A stretch of DNA of 64,000 nt from Streptomyces flavofungini (GCF_014650815.1 NZ_BMVR01000003.1:682001-746000); one strand, 5' to 3'; positions 16,753-24,878 are shown, counted from the stretch's first letter. Translations and numbers: made by a program. The notes: a model not told the origin generated them from the sequence alone.

Positions 16753-17397
16753 ATGGGCACGAAGAAGAACGCGGAACAGATTCTCGGCTGGCTGGAGACG
16801 GAGCGGCTGGGCGTCGCCGACCTGCTGGCGGATCTCGACAACGCCGAATGGCAGACGCCCTCACTGTGCGCGGGCTGGACGGTGCGGGACGTCGCCGCCC
16901 ATCTGACGCTGTCGACGCGCACGACGTGGCGGATGGTGATCGGCGGGGCGGTCCGGGCGCGGGGCGACTGGAACCGCATGGAGGCCGACTTCGCCGTGCG
17001 GCGTGCGGCCGCGTTCCCGCCCGCGGAGCTGATCGCCCAGATCCGGGAGACCGCCGGATCGCCCCGCCGGGCACCCATGGCCGCCCCCGCCGATCCGCTG
17101 GTCGACTTCCTCGTCCACGGGCAGGACATCGTGCGCCCGCTCGGACGCACGCGGGACATGCCCCCGGAGCCGACGGCGACAGCCCTCGACCACGTCGTGG
17201 GCAGCCCGTTCTACGGCGCCCGCAAGCGCCTGCGCGGCCTGCGCCTGACCGCCACCGACCTGGACTGGTCGACGGGCGACGGCCCGGACGAGGTCCGGGG
17301 ACGGGCGGGCGACCTGCTGCTCCTGGCAACAGGTCGCCCCGCCGGTCTCGCGAGCGTGTCCGGATCCGGCGCCGAACGCCTGGCGGCGGCGCTCTAG
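16753..17397 (+). CDS. Maleylpyruvate-isomerase-fold (TIGR03083/MDMPI) protein
   Basis: The 214-residue protein has an N-terminal four-helix DinB/MDMPI-like domain. TERLGVADLLADLDNAEWQT, PSLCAGWTVRDVAAHLTLST and DFLVHGQDIVRPLGR carry the conserved His residues (AAHL, VHGQD) that bind metal in mycothiol-dependent enzymes. The C-terminal part (LDWSTGDGPDEVRGRAGDLL, LLATGR) is the small alpha/beta domain usual in actinomycetes. A mycothiol-dependent transferase or isomerase role is likely but unproven. ATG 16753 has better spacing from AGGAAAGG than ATG 16747. Confidence 0.8.
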   Translation: MGTKKNAEQILGWLETERLGVADLLADLDNAEWQTPSLCAGWTVRDVAAHLTLSTRTTWRMVIGGAVRARGDWNRMEADFAVRRAAAFPPAELIAQIRETAGSPRRAPMAAPADPLVDFLVHGQDIVRPLGRTRDMPPEPTATALDHVVGSPFYGARKRLRGLRLTATDLDWSTGDGPDEVRGRAGDLLLLATGRPAGLASVSGSGAERLAAAL

Positions 17398-17724
17398 GGC
17401 CTGTCCGATGCGCCGGACGTCAGCGTCGCGCCCGGCGCGCACGTCGTCCCCGGCGGCTTGGAGCCGGACCGTCACCTCCTGTGGCGGGCTCGGCGGGGGG
17501 GGCAGGGCGCCGTCCGTGCTGCCCGGGGCGAGGGCGGGGCGGGCGGAAACCGGTTGAGCCGCGCGGCTCCGCGCCCTTACGGTGCTGCCGAGTCCCGTCC
17601 CCCGGTCGAGGAAGTGCCGTTGTACACCAAGTGAGACACCCCTAGCGCTGATCTGTCGCGCGTCGCACCTCGTGCGCCGTGCCCCTTTTCGCTGCGGATT
17701 TCTCACTGAAACCGGTGTACTGCT
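17398..17724. other. Intergenic stretch without recognised gene
   Basis: No reading frame with a ribosome-binding site and plausible product was found. It probably holds the promoter of the DUF1062 gene; I could not place -10/-35 boxes with confidence. Confidence 0.4.
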
Positions 17725-18273
17725 ATGTCCAGCACCTGGGTGGTCGCTCCCACCTGCCTGCCTCTCCTTGTCCGGCGCTGCCACGCGTGCGCTTCCGACC
17801 GCTTCCGGGCGAACGGCAAGTTCCGTGTCAACGCACACCACAAGCTCCTCGACGCCTGGCTCCTCGCGCTCTGCACCGCATGCGGGGAGACGGCGAAGTT
17901 CACGGTCTTCGAGCGGACGAACGTCCGCTCCGTACGGCCCGACATGCTGGAGCTGCTGCACGGCAACGACCCCTCCCTGGCGGCCGAGTTGCTCCAGGAC
18001 CCGCGCGTGCAGCGCCTCAATCGGTTCGCCCTCGACTGGACCGGCGCCTGGCGCCTCGACACCGGGGGATCGGACCACCTGGACCGTGAGGTCGTCGACG
18101 TCTCGGTGCGCTTCGGGGCGCAGATCCCCGTGCGGCCGGTGGCCCTGATCGCCGAGGCGTTCGGGCTTTCGCGAGGCGAGGTGAAGAGACTGATCGACGA
18201 GGGGAAGCTCGTCGCGGCCGTCCGCCTGACCGGCAAGATATCCGGCGACTTCACCTTCACGCTCAAGGCTTGA
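17725..18273 (+). CDS. DUF1062 protein with zinc-ribbon-like cysteines
   Basis: The 182-residue protein fits DUF1062. Two CxxC pairs (RRCHACASDRF near residue 19 and LCTACGE near residue 50) could bind zinc. The C-terminal segment IAEAFGLSRGEVKRLIDEGK resembles an S4-like or helix-turn-helix nucleic-acid-binding element. It has no signal peptide. Function is unknown; RNA or DNA binding is an inference. It ends at a clear hairpin (18288-18320). Confidence 0.8.
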   Translation: MSSTWVVAPTCLPLLVRRCHACASDRFRANGKFRVNAHHKLLDAWLLALCTACGETAKFTVFERTNVRSVRPDMLELLHGNDPSLAAELLQDPRVQRLNRFALDWTGAWRLDTGGSDHLDREVVDVSVRFGAQIPVRPVALIAEAFGLSRGEVKRLIDEGKLVAAVRLTGKISGDFTFTLKA

Positions 18274-18287
18274 GTCCGCCCGGGGCG

Positions 18288-18320
18288 GGGCCTGTCCGGC
18301 GGTTCTCGCGGGACAGGCCC
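18288..18320 (+). terminator. Hairpin terminator after the DUF1062 gene
   Basis: GGGCCTGTCC (18288-18297) pairs with GGACAGGCCC (18311-18320), 10 bp perfect, 14 nt after the stop codon. Confidence 0.75.
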
Positions 18321-18442
18321 TCGTTCCCGCCGTACAACCAATCCTTGTGACGCGTCCGCCCGAAGTTGTTTGATTCACCTGTTCCCACCCGACTTGGATA
18401 ACGGTCCAGACAATCGACCGTTGTGATGAGCCGGGAGTAGTG

Positions 18443-18741
18443 GTGAAATCCCCTTTCACGCATCTGCACGTTCACGCCCAGTACTCGCTGCTGGACGGTG
18501 CCGCGCGGCTGAAGGACATGTTCAACGCGTGCAATGAGATGGGCATGTCGCATATCGCGATGTCCGACCACGGGAATCTGCACGGGGCGTACGACTTCTT
18601 CCACACGGCGAAGAAGTCGGGGGTGACGCCGATCATCGGGATCGAGGCGTATGTGGCGCCGGAGTCGCGGCGCAACAAGCGGAAGATCCAGTGGGGGCAG
18701 CCGCACCAGAAGCGCGACGATGTGTCGGGTTCGGGTGGTCG
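18443..18741 (+). pseudogene. dnaE: Truncated dnaE copy (PHP-domain start of DNA polymerase III alpha)
   Basis: From GTG 18443 (GTG 18440 also possible) the frame encodes about 99 residues that agree closely with the start of actinobacterial DnaE. It reads SPFTHLHVHAQYSLLDGAAR, LKDMFNACNEMGMSHIAMSD, HGNLHGAYDFFH and PIIGIEAYVAPESRRNKRK, ending KRDDVSGSGG. The PHP metal-site motif HLHVH is intact. In full-length DnaE a YTHKT-like segment would follow and the protein continues beyond 1,100 residues; here similarity stops abruptly near 18741 and the frame runs on through unrelated sequence. The GGGAG site and presumably the native promoter were copied too. It is a partial duplication, not the replicative gene. 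Confidence 0.85.
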
Positions 18742-19055
18742 GGGGTACGGCCCGGTGGGGTGCTGGCCCGGGGCTTGGGGGACGAGTTCGCGGTCGGCGC
18801 GGGTCTCGCGTGCGACCGGTGCGATCACGCCATTCATGTCAGCGACTGCCGCGAAAATCCCCGCGGAGAGCTGCGGCCCCTGCGAGGTCGTGGGGCACGG
18901 TGGCATGCGAGCGGCGTCACAAACCGGCCGTCATGCCGAACTCGGGGGCGTCCGGTGCGAAGTTGGCCGAACCGGGCATGTTCCCGATGTATGCATGGGG
19001 CATGAAGTGAGGGTCGGGACACCGTACAACCCGTCCGAGCGCATCGGAGGCCCCC
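18742..19055. other. Junction region between dnaE fragment and P450 gene
   Basis: No established gene is visible. It holds the break point of the dnaE copy, a 25-codon open frame at 18933-19010 and the leader of the P450 gene. Confidence 0.5.
18933..19010 (+). CDS. Possible 25-residue micro-ORF upstream of the P450
   Basis: ATG 18933 opens a frame for 25 residues that ends FPMYAWGMK with TGA 19008-19010, 45 nt before the P450 start. The C-terminus holds one Tyr and one Trp two residues apart. Some P450 genes act on very short aromatic-rich precursor peptides encoded just upstream. However no ribosome-binding site precedes this ATG and the P450 looks like a CYP105, so this may be a chance frame. 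Confidence 0.15.
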   Translation: MPNSGASGAKLAEPGMFPMYAWGMK

Positions 19056-20285
19056 ATGGCGCAAGCCGCCCCCTTCCCCCAGGACCGCACCTGCCCCTAC
19101 CACCCGCCCACCGGATACCGGCCGTCGGGCGGACAGGGCCCACTCAACCGCGTCACCCTCTACGACAACAGCCAGGCCTGGCTCGTCACCGGCCACGCCG
19201 AGGCCCAGGCCCTGCTCACCGACAGCCGCCTCTCCGCCGACCGGCAGCACCCGGCCTTCCCGATGATCGCCCCGCGCTTCGAGCTCTCCCGCCGGGAACC
19301 GCTCGCCCTGCTCGGCGTCGACGACCCGCTGCACAACAAACAACGCCGCATGCTCATCCCGACGTTCGGGGTGAAACAGGTGGCGGCGATGCGCCCCCGC
19401 ATCCAGCACATCGTCGACGGACTCCTCGACGCCGTCATCGCGCAGGGGCCGCCCGTAGAACTCGTCAGCGCCTTCGCCCTGCCCGTGCCGTCCATCGTGA
19501 TCTGCGAACTCCTCGGTGTCCCGTACGCCGACCACGACTTCTTCGAAGAGGCCTCACGCCGGATCCTGCGGGGTGCCACGGCCAAGGAGTCGGAGGCGGG
19601 CCGCAGAGAACTGATGGACTACCTGGGCGACTTGGTGGACCGGAAGGCCAAGACGGCCGACGGCGGCACGGGGTGGGGCGCCGACGCCACCCCCGAGGGC
19701 GTGATCGACGAGCTGGTACGCGAACGGCTGAGCGCCGGGAGCCTGGACCGCGACGACGTCGTACGCCTCGCCCTCATCCTGCTCATCGCCGGGCACGAGA
19801 CCACCGCCAACATGATCTCGCTCGGCACCTTCACCCTGCTCGAACACCCCGACCAGCTCGCGGCCCTGCGCGCCGACCCGGACCTGACGCGCGCCGCCGT
19901 CGAGGAACTGCTGCGCTTCCTGTCCATCGCGGACGGGCTCGTCCGCGTCGCCACCGAGGACATCGAGGTGGCCGGGCAGACCATCCGCGCCGACGAGGGC
20001 GTGGTCCTCACCGCCGCCACCATCAACCGCGACACCGCCGTCTACCCCGACGCCGACGACCTCGACGTGCGCCGCAGCGCCCGGCACCATCTCGCCTTCG
20101 GCTTCGGCATCCACCAGTGCCTCGGCCAGAACCTCGCCCGCGCCGAATTGGAGATCGCCTTCCAGTCGCTCCTCGCCCGCCTCCCCGACCTGCGGCTCGC
20201 CGTCCCCGTGGAGGAGATCCGCATGAAGCCGGGCGACACCATCCAGGGCCTGGTCGACCTGCCCGTCACCTGGGGGCGCGGCTGA
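19056..20285 (+). CDS. Cytochrome P450 (CYP105-like)
   Basis: The 409-residue protein has all P450 landmarks. The I-helix is LLIAGHETTANM, the K-helix ExxR is in VEELLRFLSIADG, and the heme loop FGFGIHQCLGQNLARAELE carries the thiolate Cys355. The N-terminus CPYHPPTGYRPSGG and the VRVATEDIEVAGQTIRADEG strand resemble CYP105 enzymes, which oxidise diverse small molecules. It is soluble, with no membrane anchor. A 3Fe-4S ferredoxin gene overlaps its stop by one base, supplying the electron donor; no reductase gene is adjacent. Substrate is unknown. Confidence 0.93.
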   Translation: MAQAAPFPQDRTCPYHPPTGYRPSGGQGPLNRVTLYDNSQAWLVTGHAEAQALLTDSRLSADRQHPAFPMIAPRFELSRREPLALLGVDDPLHNKQRRMLIPTFGVKQVAAMRPRIQHIVDGLLDAVIAQGPPVELVSAFALPVPSIVICELLGVPYADHDFFEEASRRILRGATAKESEAGRRELMDYLGDLVDRKAKTADGGTGWGADATPEGVIDELVRERLSAGSLDRDDVVRLALILLIAGHETTANMISLGTFTLLEHPDQLAALRADPDLTRAAVEELLRFLSIADGLVRVATEDIEVAGQTIRADEGVVLTAATINRDTAVYPDADDLDVRRSARHHLAFGFGIHQCLGQNLARAELEIAFQSLLARLPDLRLAVPVEEIRMKPGDTIQGLVDLPVTWGRG

Positions 20286-20542
20286 TGCGCGTGACCATCG
20301 ACACGGACGTCTGCATCGGCGCGGGCCAATGCGTCCTGACGGCGCCCAACGTCTTCACCCAGGACGACGACGGCTTCAGCGAACTTCTCCCGGGCTGTGA
20401 GGAGGGCACGGCCGACCCCATGCTCCGTGAGGCGGCACGGGCCTGCCCGGTGCGGGCGATCACCCTGCACACGGACAGGTTCCAGACCGAGCCGTCACCT
20501 GATGAGACCTTGCCTGCTGACCCCCTGCGCGTTGACACCTGA
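20285..20542 (+). CDS. 3Fe-4S ferredoxin, P450 partner
   Basis: The 85-residue protein reads MRVTIDTDVCIGAGQCVLTA and later ACPVRAITL. Three cluster Cys (CxxxxxC and CP) match the [3Fe-4S] ferredoxins paired with Streptomyces P450s. The 20-residue tail after the last strand (TDRFQTEPSPDETLPADP) is longer than usual and low in complexity. ATG 20285 overlaps the P450 stop as TGATG, so translation is coupled. Confidence 0.93.
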   Translation: MRVTIDTDVCIGAGQCVLTAPNVFTQDDDGFSELLPGCEEGTADPMLREAARACPVRAITLHTDRFQTEPSPDETLPADPLRVDT

Positions 20543-20656
20543 GTGCCTGGTGCCTGAGTGCCTGAGTGCCTAAGCGGCTGAGCGGCCGAGCGGAAGTCGC
20601 CTCACTGACCTCGACGGAGGCCGGGGGCGGTTCCGCTCGGCGTGCTTCGCTGTACA
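20543..20656. repeat. Short degenerate TGCCTGAG-type repeats after the ferredoxin stop
   Basis: From about 20540 the sequence is built of 7-9-nt units such as GTGCCTGA, changing gradually to CTGAGCGG/CCGAGCGG. It looks like slipped-strand expansion; no gene is seen. Confidence 0.6.
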
Positions 20657-20760
20657 GAAGTCCCCGGGACATAGAAGTCCCCGGGACATAGAAGTCCCCG
20701 GGACATAGAAGTCCCCGGGACATAGAAGTCCTCTGGGACGCAGGAGTCCCCTGGGCACGG
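20657..20760. repeat. 17-bp palindromic tandem array
   Basis: GAAGTCCCCGGGACATA is repeated exactly four times (20657-20724), then twice more in degenerate form. Each unit contains the palindrome GTCCC-C-GGGAC. The array sits between the ferredoxin stop and the GNAT gene. Confidence 0.9.
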
Positions 20761-20828
20761 GGCCGTCGGCTGAGCGTGGCACCGGGACCCGAGGTCACCC
20801 CGTGCCGCTGACCGGGGAGAATGGTGCG

Positions 20829-21359
20829 ATGCGTATCCGAGCCGCACACCGCAGCGAGTTGACCCGGCTTCAGGACATCGAGCGGGCGGCCGGCCGCTGT
20901 TTCCGGGACGTCGGCATGCCGGAGATCGCCGACGACGAGCCGCCCGCCCTGGACGAACTCGCGCACTACCAGCGCGCCGGGCTCGCCTGGGTCGCCGCCG
21001 ACCCCGACGACGTACCGGTGGCCTATCTCCTCGCCGACCGCGTCGACGGCGATCTGCACGTCGAGCAGGTGTCCGTGCACCCCGACCACGCCCGCCACGG
21101 CATCGGCCGCTGCCTCCTCGACCACCTCGCCGACCGCGCCGCGGCCGAGGCGGTGCCCGCGCTGACCCTCACGACCTTCAGGGACGTGCCGTGGAACGCC
21201 CCGTACTACGCGCGCTGCGGCTTCGTGCTCCTCGACGACGCCGAACTCGGCCCCGGTCTGCGGGCCGTCCGGGAGAGGGAGGCCGCGCACGGCCTGGACC
21301 GCTGGCCCCGGGTGTGCATGCGGCGTCCGGTGCCGCCGTCCGCCGCCGCGGCCCGGTAA
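20829..21359 (+). CDS. GNAT-family N-acetyltransferase
   Basis: The 176-residue protein has a complete GNAT fold. It shows MRIRAAHRSELTRLQDIERA, the beta-4 strand DLHVEQVSVHPDHARHGIGR with the acetyl-CoA-binding Q/R-x-x-G-x-G/A-like loop, and APYYARCGFVLLDDAEL at the end. The ATG at 20829 follows GGGGAGA. Neighbours do not reveal the substrate; the downstream gene begins 125 nt later on the same strand. Confidence 0.87.
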   Translation: MRIRAAHRSELTRLQDIERAAGRCFRDVGMPEIADDEPPALDELAHYQRAGLAWVAADPDDVPVAYLLADRVDGDLHVEQVSVHPDHARHGIGRCLLDHLADRAAAEAVPALTLTTFRDVPWNAPYYARCGFVLLDDAELGPGLRAVREREAAHGLDRWPRVCMRRPVPPSAAAAR

Positions 21360-21460
21360 GCCGGGCGGGGCGCGGCAGGGAGGGGAGCCGCGAGGGGTGA
21401 AATCCGGCCGCAGTGAGCCGGAGCGGGGTCTGTGACGGTCGGAGGGCTTCTTACCGACTT

Positions 21461-21476
21461 GGTCCGGACCTATCAT
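21461..21476 (+). promoter_or_regulatory. GGTCCGGACC palindrome and TATCAT box
   Basis: A perfect 10-bp palindrome (21461-21470) abuts TATCAT (21471-21476), a possible -10 element, 9 bp before the ATG of the next gene. A repressor bound there would block transcription. Confidence 0.35.
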
Positions 21477-21484
21477 CGGTCGGC

Positions 21485-21946
21485 ATGAGCGGGCGAGAGT
21501 ACGCCCTCGGGCCGGGGCGAACGCCTCGGCCCCGGCAGGGCTTCCCGGCTGCCGGGGCCGCGCCGCGCGCCGTGCCCCTCGGGGGTGCCCCCTGTCTGCT
21601 CATCGCCCTGCTCTGCCTGGTCCTCGCGCTCGGCCCGGCGTACGCCCTCATCCCCGGCGACGTGGGGGAGGAGAGGCAAGGGCCCAGCGCGACAACGTCC
21701 TTCGGGCCACCCGTCGACGTACGCGAGAGCCGCAGCGAGGCAGGCGAAAGCGGCTGCCACGGTGGCGGCGGGCGCGAGACGCCGCGCGCGGCCGCCCTTC
21801 CCGTACCCGAGCACCCGAGCACCCCGGAACAGCGGGCCGACTCCCCGCGCCACGACCCGGGCCAGGGCATCGTCCCCCTCGGCGGTACGTCGTCCCCGGA
21901 CGTCACCGCCGTCGACCTGTACAGAACCTGCGTGATCCGAACGTAG
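21485..21946 (+). CDS. Small membrane-anchored hypothetical protein
   Basis: The 153-residue protein has one hydrophobic segment near residues 37-55 (CLLIALLCLVLALGPAYA) after a basic proline-rich N-terminus, consistent with a signal anchor or cleaved signal. The remainder is polar and low in complexity, and ends VTAVDLYRTCVIRT. A His/Gly-rich patch (GCHGGGG) might bind metal, which is speculation. The DoxX gene follows after 58 nt. I recognise no domain. Confidence 0.55.
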   Translation: MSGREYALGPGRTPRPRQGFPAAGAAPRAVPLGGAPCLLIALLCLVLALGPAYALIPGDVGEERQGPSATTSFGPPVDVRESRSEAGESGCHGGGGRETPRAAALPVPEHPSTPEQRADSPRHDPGQGIVPLGGTSSPDVTAVDLYRTCVIRT

Positions 21947-22004
21947 CGGGACCTCTCCTCCCTGGCTCCGTCCTTCCCCCCCTCGGTACAAGGAGAGATC
22001 AAGC

Positions 22005-22616
22005 ATGTCCTCATCGTCCCTTCCCCCTCAGCCCACCCCATCCGCCGAGTCCCCGTCCCCGTCCTCCCCCGTCCCCGCGGCGGCGGGCACACCGCACCGG
22101 CACGCCCTCGCGGTCACCTCCGGCGCCCAACCCGGGTCCGACATCGGCCTGTTGCTGCTGCGGCTCGCGGTCGGCCTGACCATGGCCGCCCACGGCTCGC
22201 AGAAGCTCTTCGGCTGGTTCGACGGCGGTGGCCTCGACGGCACCGCGGGCTTCTTCGCCTCCGACGGCTACAAGGCCGCCAAGGCGATGGCCTGGGTCGC
22301 CGCGCTCACCGAGACCCTGTGCGGCCTCGGCCTCGCGATCGGCCTGCTCACGCCGCTCGCGGGTGCCGGGATCCTGGGCATCATGCTCAACGCCATGGCC
22401 GTGAAGTGGGGCGGCGGCTTCTTCAGCCCCGAGGGCATCGAGTACGACCTGGTGCTGCTGGCCGGCGCGGTGTCGGTGGCCCTGGCCGGACCCGGCCGTC
22501 TCGCCGCCGACGAACTGCTGCCCGGACTGCGCGACCACCGCTTCGCCCGCGGGGTCGCGGCCGTCGTCCTGGGCGCGGTCTCGGCGGCGTTCGTGCTGGT
22601 GGTGCTGCGGGACTGA
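22005..22616 (+). CDS. DoxX-family membrane protein
   Basis: The 203-residue protein starts at ATG 22005 after AAGGAGAG. A Ser/Pro-rich N-terminal 45 residues precede a DoxX core: IGLLLLRLAVGLTMAAHGSQ, KLFGWF, then helices at LTETLCGLGLAIGLLTPLAG and LVLLAGAVSVALAGPG, four membrane helices in all. DoxX proteins are linked to thiosulfate:quinone oxidoreductase and to redox stress in actinobacteria, but roles vary. It ends at a very strong terminator. Confidence 0.87.
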   Translation: MSSSSLPPQPTPSAESPSPSSPVPAAAGTPHRHALAVTSGAQPGSDIGLLLLRLAVGLTMAAHGSQKLFGWFDGGGLDGTAGFFASDGYKAAKAMAWVAALTETLCGLGLAIGLLTPLAGAGILGIMLNAMAVKWGGGFFSPEGIEYDLVLLAGAVSVALAGPGRLAADELLPGLRDHRFARGVAAVVLGAVSAAFVLVVLRD

Positions 22617-22631
22617 GCCTGCGACCGCCTC

Positions 22632-22668
22632 GGTGCGGGCCCGCCCGAGCCTCGGGCGGGCCCGCACC
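22632..22668 (+). terminator. 18-bp perfect hairpin terminator after doxX-like gene
   Basis: GGTGCGGGCCCGCCCGAG (22632-22649) is followed after one base by its exact reverse complement (22651-22668), 16 nt past the stop codon. Confidence 0.85.
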
Positions 22669-22962
22669 TCCGAAGGCGACACCGCGCGGGGCGGCGGCCA
22701 TCTTCCCGGCTTCCGCCGGCGCTTGGGCGTCGGAGCGCTCTCAGTGCCGCCCCCACCGATCGCGGCGTACGGCGGTGGGACACCCGCGCCGCTCGCGTGC
22801 GCGCCACCCTCACCGGACCGGCCGTGGAGCGCGGCTCACCACCAAGCACAACTCCTCCCGGACCAACCGGCGAAGGGCCCCTGCCCGGCCTGGGCGGCCC
22901 CGGATCGCACTGCGGGATCATGGAGTACAGCACCCGCACACCAAGGTGAGGAGCAGCAGGCC
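22669..22962. other. Intergenic stretch before the GrpB gene
   Basis: Past the DoxX terminator no gene is evident. The last 15 nt hold GAGGAG, the ribosome-binding site of the GrpB-family gene. Confidence 0.4.
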
Positions 22963-23616
22963 ATGCCCGAGCAGGGGAACCACGATCCGCGGACGCCGCA
23001 CGCGCCGGGCTCCGGCGACCATGTGCCCATGACCGCCGAAGAGATCGACGCGGCCAACCTGGGCGCGGCGCCCAAGCTCAACGACCGGGTCACGCTGGCG
23101 GCGTACGACCCGCGCTGGCCGCGGGTCTTCGAGCGCGAGGCCGACCGCATCGGCAGCGCGCTCGAAGACCTGCGGCACACGATCGAGCACGTCGGCTCGA
23201 CGTCGGTGCCGGGCCTCACGGCCAAGCCGGTCATCGACATCCTCCTGACCGTGCCCGACCCGGGAGCGGAGTCGGCGTACGTCCCCGCACTCGAAGCCGT
23301 CGGCTACACGCTCGCCATCCGGGAACCCGACTGGTACGAACACCGCGTGCTGCGCCGCCAGGACCTCGCCCCCGGCGCCTCGTCGGCGAACCTGCACGTC
23401 TTCCCGTACGACTGCCCGGAGACGGCCCGCATGCTCCTGTTCCGTGACTGGCTGCGCGCCCACGACGAGGACCGCGACCTGTACGCCCGCACCAAGACGG
23501 AGCTGGCCGCGGCGGAGTGGGAGTACCTGCAGAACTACGCCGACGCGAAGACGGGGGTGGTGGAGGGGATTCTGAGGCGGGCGGGGAGTGCGGCCGCCCC
23601 ATCGGACACGCCCTAG
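22963..23616 (+). CDS. GrpB/UPF0157-family protein (nucleotidyltransferase fold)
   Basis: The 217-residue protein matches the GrpB family: LAAYDPRWPRVFEREADRIG, IEHVGSTSVPGLTAKPVIDI, then LHVFPYDCPE and LLFRDWLRAHDEDRDLYART. The GSTS-x10-D pattern is the degenerate nucleotidyltransferase motif of the family, sometimes found fused to dephospho-CoA kinase. A 45-residue N-terminal extension precedes the core. The function of free-standing members is unknown. It is convergent with the LacI gene. Confidence 0.87.
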   Translation: MPEQGNHDPRTPHAPGSGDHVPMTAEEIDAANLGAAPKLNDRVTLAAYDPRWPRVFEREADRIGSALEDLRHTIEHVGSTSVPGLTAKPVIDILLTVPDPGAESAYVPALEAVGYTLAIREPDWYEHRVLRRQDLAPGASSANLHVFPYDCPETARMLLFRDWLRAHDEDRDLYARTKTELAAAEWEYLQNYADAKTGVVEGILRRAGSAAAPSDTP

Positions 23617-23654
23617 CCGGGTTCGACGGCCGGTGGCGTGCCCTGGGCCCCGGC

Positions 23655-24692
23655 TCAGCCCGTCGAACGCGCCGCTGCCCCGTCCCCACCCCGTACGGCG
23701 CTCGACTCCCGCACCACCAACTCCGGCGCCAGACGTATCGCCCGCTGCGGCCCCTCGGAGCCCGGTGCGGCCAGGCGTCGGCTCAGCAACTGCGTTGCCT
23801 CCGCCGCCAGTTCGGCGACCGGCTGGCGGACCGTCGTGATGCCGGGGGCGGCGAGCGCCGCCATCGGGATGTCGTCGAAGCCGGTGACGGCCACGTCGCC
23901 GGGGACGTCCGCGCCGCGTTGTTGGAGGCGTTGCAGCGCGCCGACCGCGATGAGGTCGTTCGCGCAGACCAGCGCATCGGGCCGGGCGTCCCACACCAGG
24001 TCGACGGCCGCCCGGCCCCACTCCACGGAGAAGTCGCCGAGCGCCACCCGGCCCGGTGCGCCCGCGTCCAGGACGGCGGCCCCGGCCGCGTACGCGGCGC
24101 GGCGCTCGGCGGCGGCCGAGGCCGTGCCGTCGGCGCCGAGGTAGCAGACGCGGCGGCGGCCGGTCGCGGCGAGGTGTCCGAGTACGAGGGCCATGCCCGC
24201 GGCGTTGTCGACGGCGACGGAGTCCGCGATGCCCGGGCCGCAGCCGCGGTCCATCAGGACCAGGGGCACCCGGGCGGCGGCCGCGGCGACCGCGTCGCGG
24301 CTGCGGCGCTCGTCGGCCGGGATGACCAGGAGCGCGTCGACGCGACGGCTCAGCAGGTCGTCGATGTACTCGGCCTCGGCCGCCGGATCGTCGTCGCAGT
24401 CGGCGAGCAGCACGGCGCGGCCATCGGCGTGCAGGGCGTGGGTCAGCTCGCGCACCAGGGCCGGGTAGAAGGGGTTCGTGATCTGCGGCAGGACGAGGCC
24501 GACGGTGCCGGTGGAGCGGCTGCGCAGGGCGCGGGCGGCCTGGTTCGGACGGTAACCGAGCGCCTCGGCGGCCTCGCGGACGCGGCGGGCGGTCTCCGGG
24601 CCGACGGGGCGGGTCCCGGCGAGGACCCGGGAGACGGTGGCGATGGAGCAGCCGGAGGCCCGGGCCACGTCCCGCAGTGTTGCGTCAGCCAC
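23655..24692 (-). CDS. LacI-family transcriptional regulator
   Basis: The 345-residue protein starts (GTG 24692) with VADATLRDVARASGCSIATV, SRVLAGTRPVGPETARRVRE, AAEALGYRPNQAARALRS: a textbook LacI helix-turn-helix and hinge helix. The periplasmic-binding-protein-like sensor domain follows (TGTVGLVLPQITNPFYPALV, then ALVCANDLIAVGALQRLQ). It is divergent from a nucleoside hydrolase / MFS operon, and related AACGTT palindromes lie by each start. It probably represses that operon until a nucleoside or base binds. Confidence 0.92.
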   Translation of the reverse strand: MADATLRDVARASGCSIATVSRVLAGTRPVGPETARRVREAAEALGYRPNQAARALRSRSTGTVGLVLPQITNPFYPALVRELTHALHADGRAVLLADCDDDPAAEAEYIDDLLSRRVDALLVIPADERRSRDAVAAAAARVPLVLMDRGCGPGIADSVAVDNAAGMALVLGHLAATGRRRVCYLGADGTASAAAERRAAYAAGAAVLDAGAPGRVALGDFSVEWGRAAVDLVWDARPDALVCANDLIAVGALQRLQQRGADVPGDVAVTGFDDIPMAALAAPGITTVRQPVAELAAEATQLLSRRLAAPGSEGPQRAIRLAPELVVRESSAVRGGDGAAARSTG

Positions 24693-24720
24693 GCCTCGGT
24701 CCACCCCTTCGGTGCGTTTC

Positions 24721-24734
24721 GGCAAACGTTATCA
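24721..24734. promoter_or_regulatory. Candidate LacI operator 1
   Basis: GGCAAACGTTATCA, with central AACGTT, lies about 30 bp before the LacI start and shares 10 of 14 positions with the site at 24865-24878. Confidence 0.5.
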
Positions 24735-24864
24735 ATGGCGGGGGTCGACTACCAGGGTTTCTTCCGTGCCTGGTGGCGGGGGTGGAGCAGGGCCGCGCGG
24801 CGGGACGCGCGCCGGGAAGTGCCGCAGGTCATTGACAGAATTCCTCCTCCTGCACAGAGTCTTC

Positions 24865-24878
24865 GGAGAACGTTTTCC
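24865..24878. promoter_or_regulatory. Candidate LacI operator 2
   Basis: GGAGAACGTTTTCC is palindromic at 12 of 14 positions around AACGTT, 50 bp before the nucleoside hydrolase start. Confidence 0.6.

Noticed and set aside
18440..20542. A 700-codon open frame joining the dnaE fragment to the ferredoxin
   Set aside because: It crosses the P450 gene out of frame and reads low-complexity Arg/Pro sequence; the shared frame is chance in GC-rich DNA.
20657..20760. CRISPR array
   Set aside because: The 17-bp units are directly adjacent with no spacers and no cas genes.
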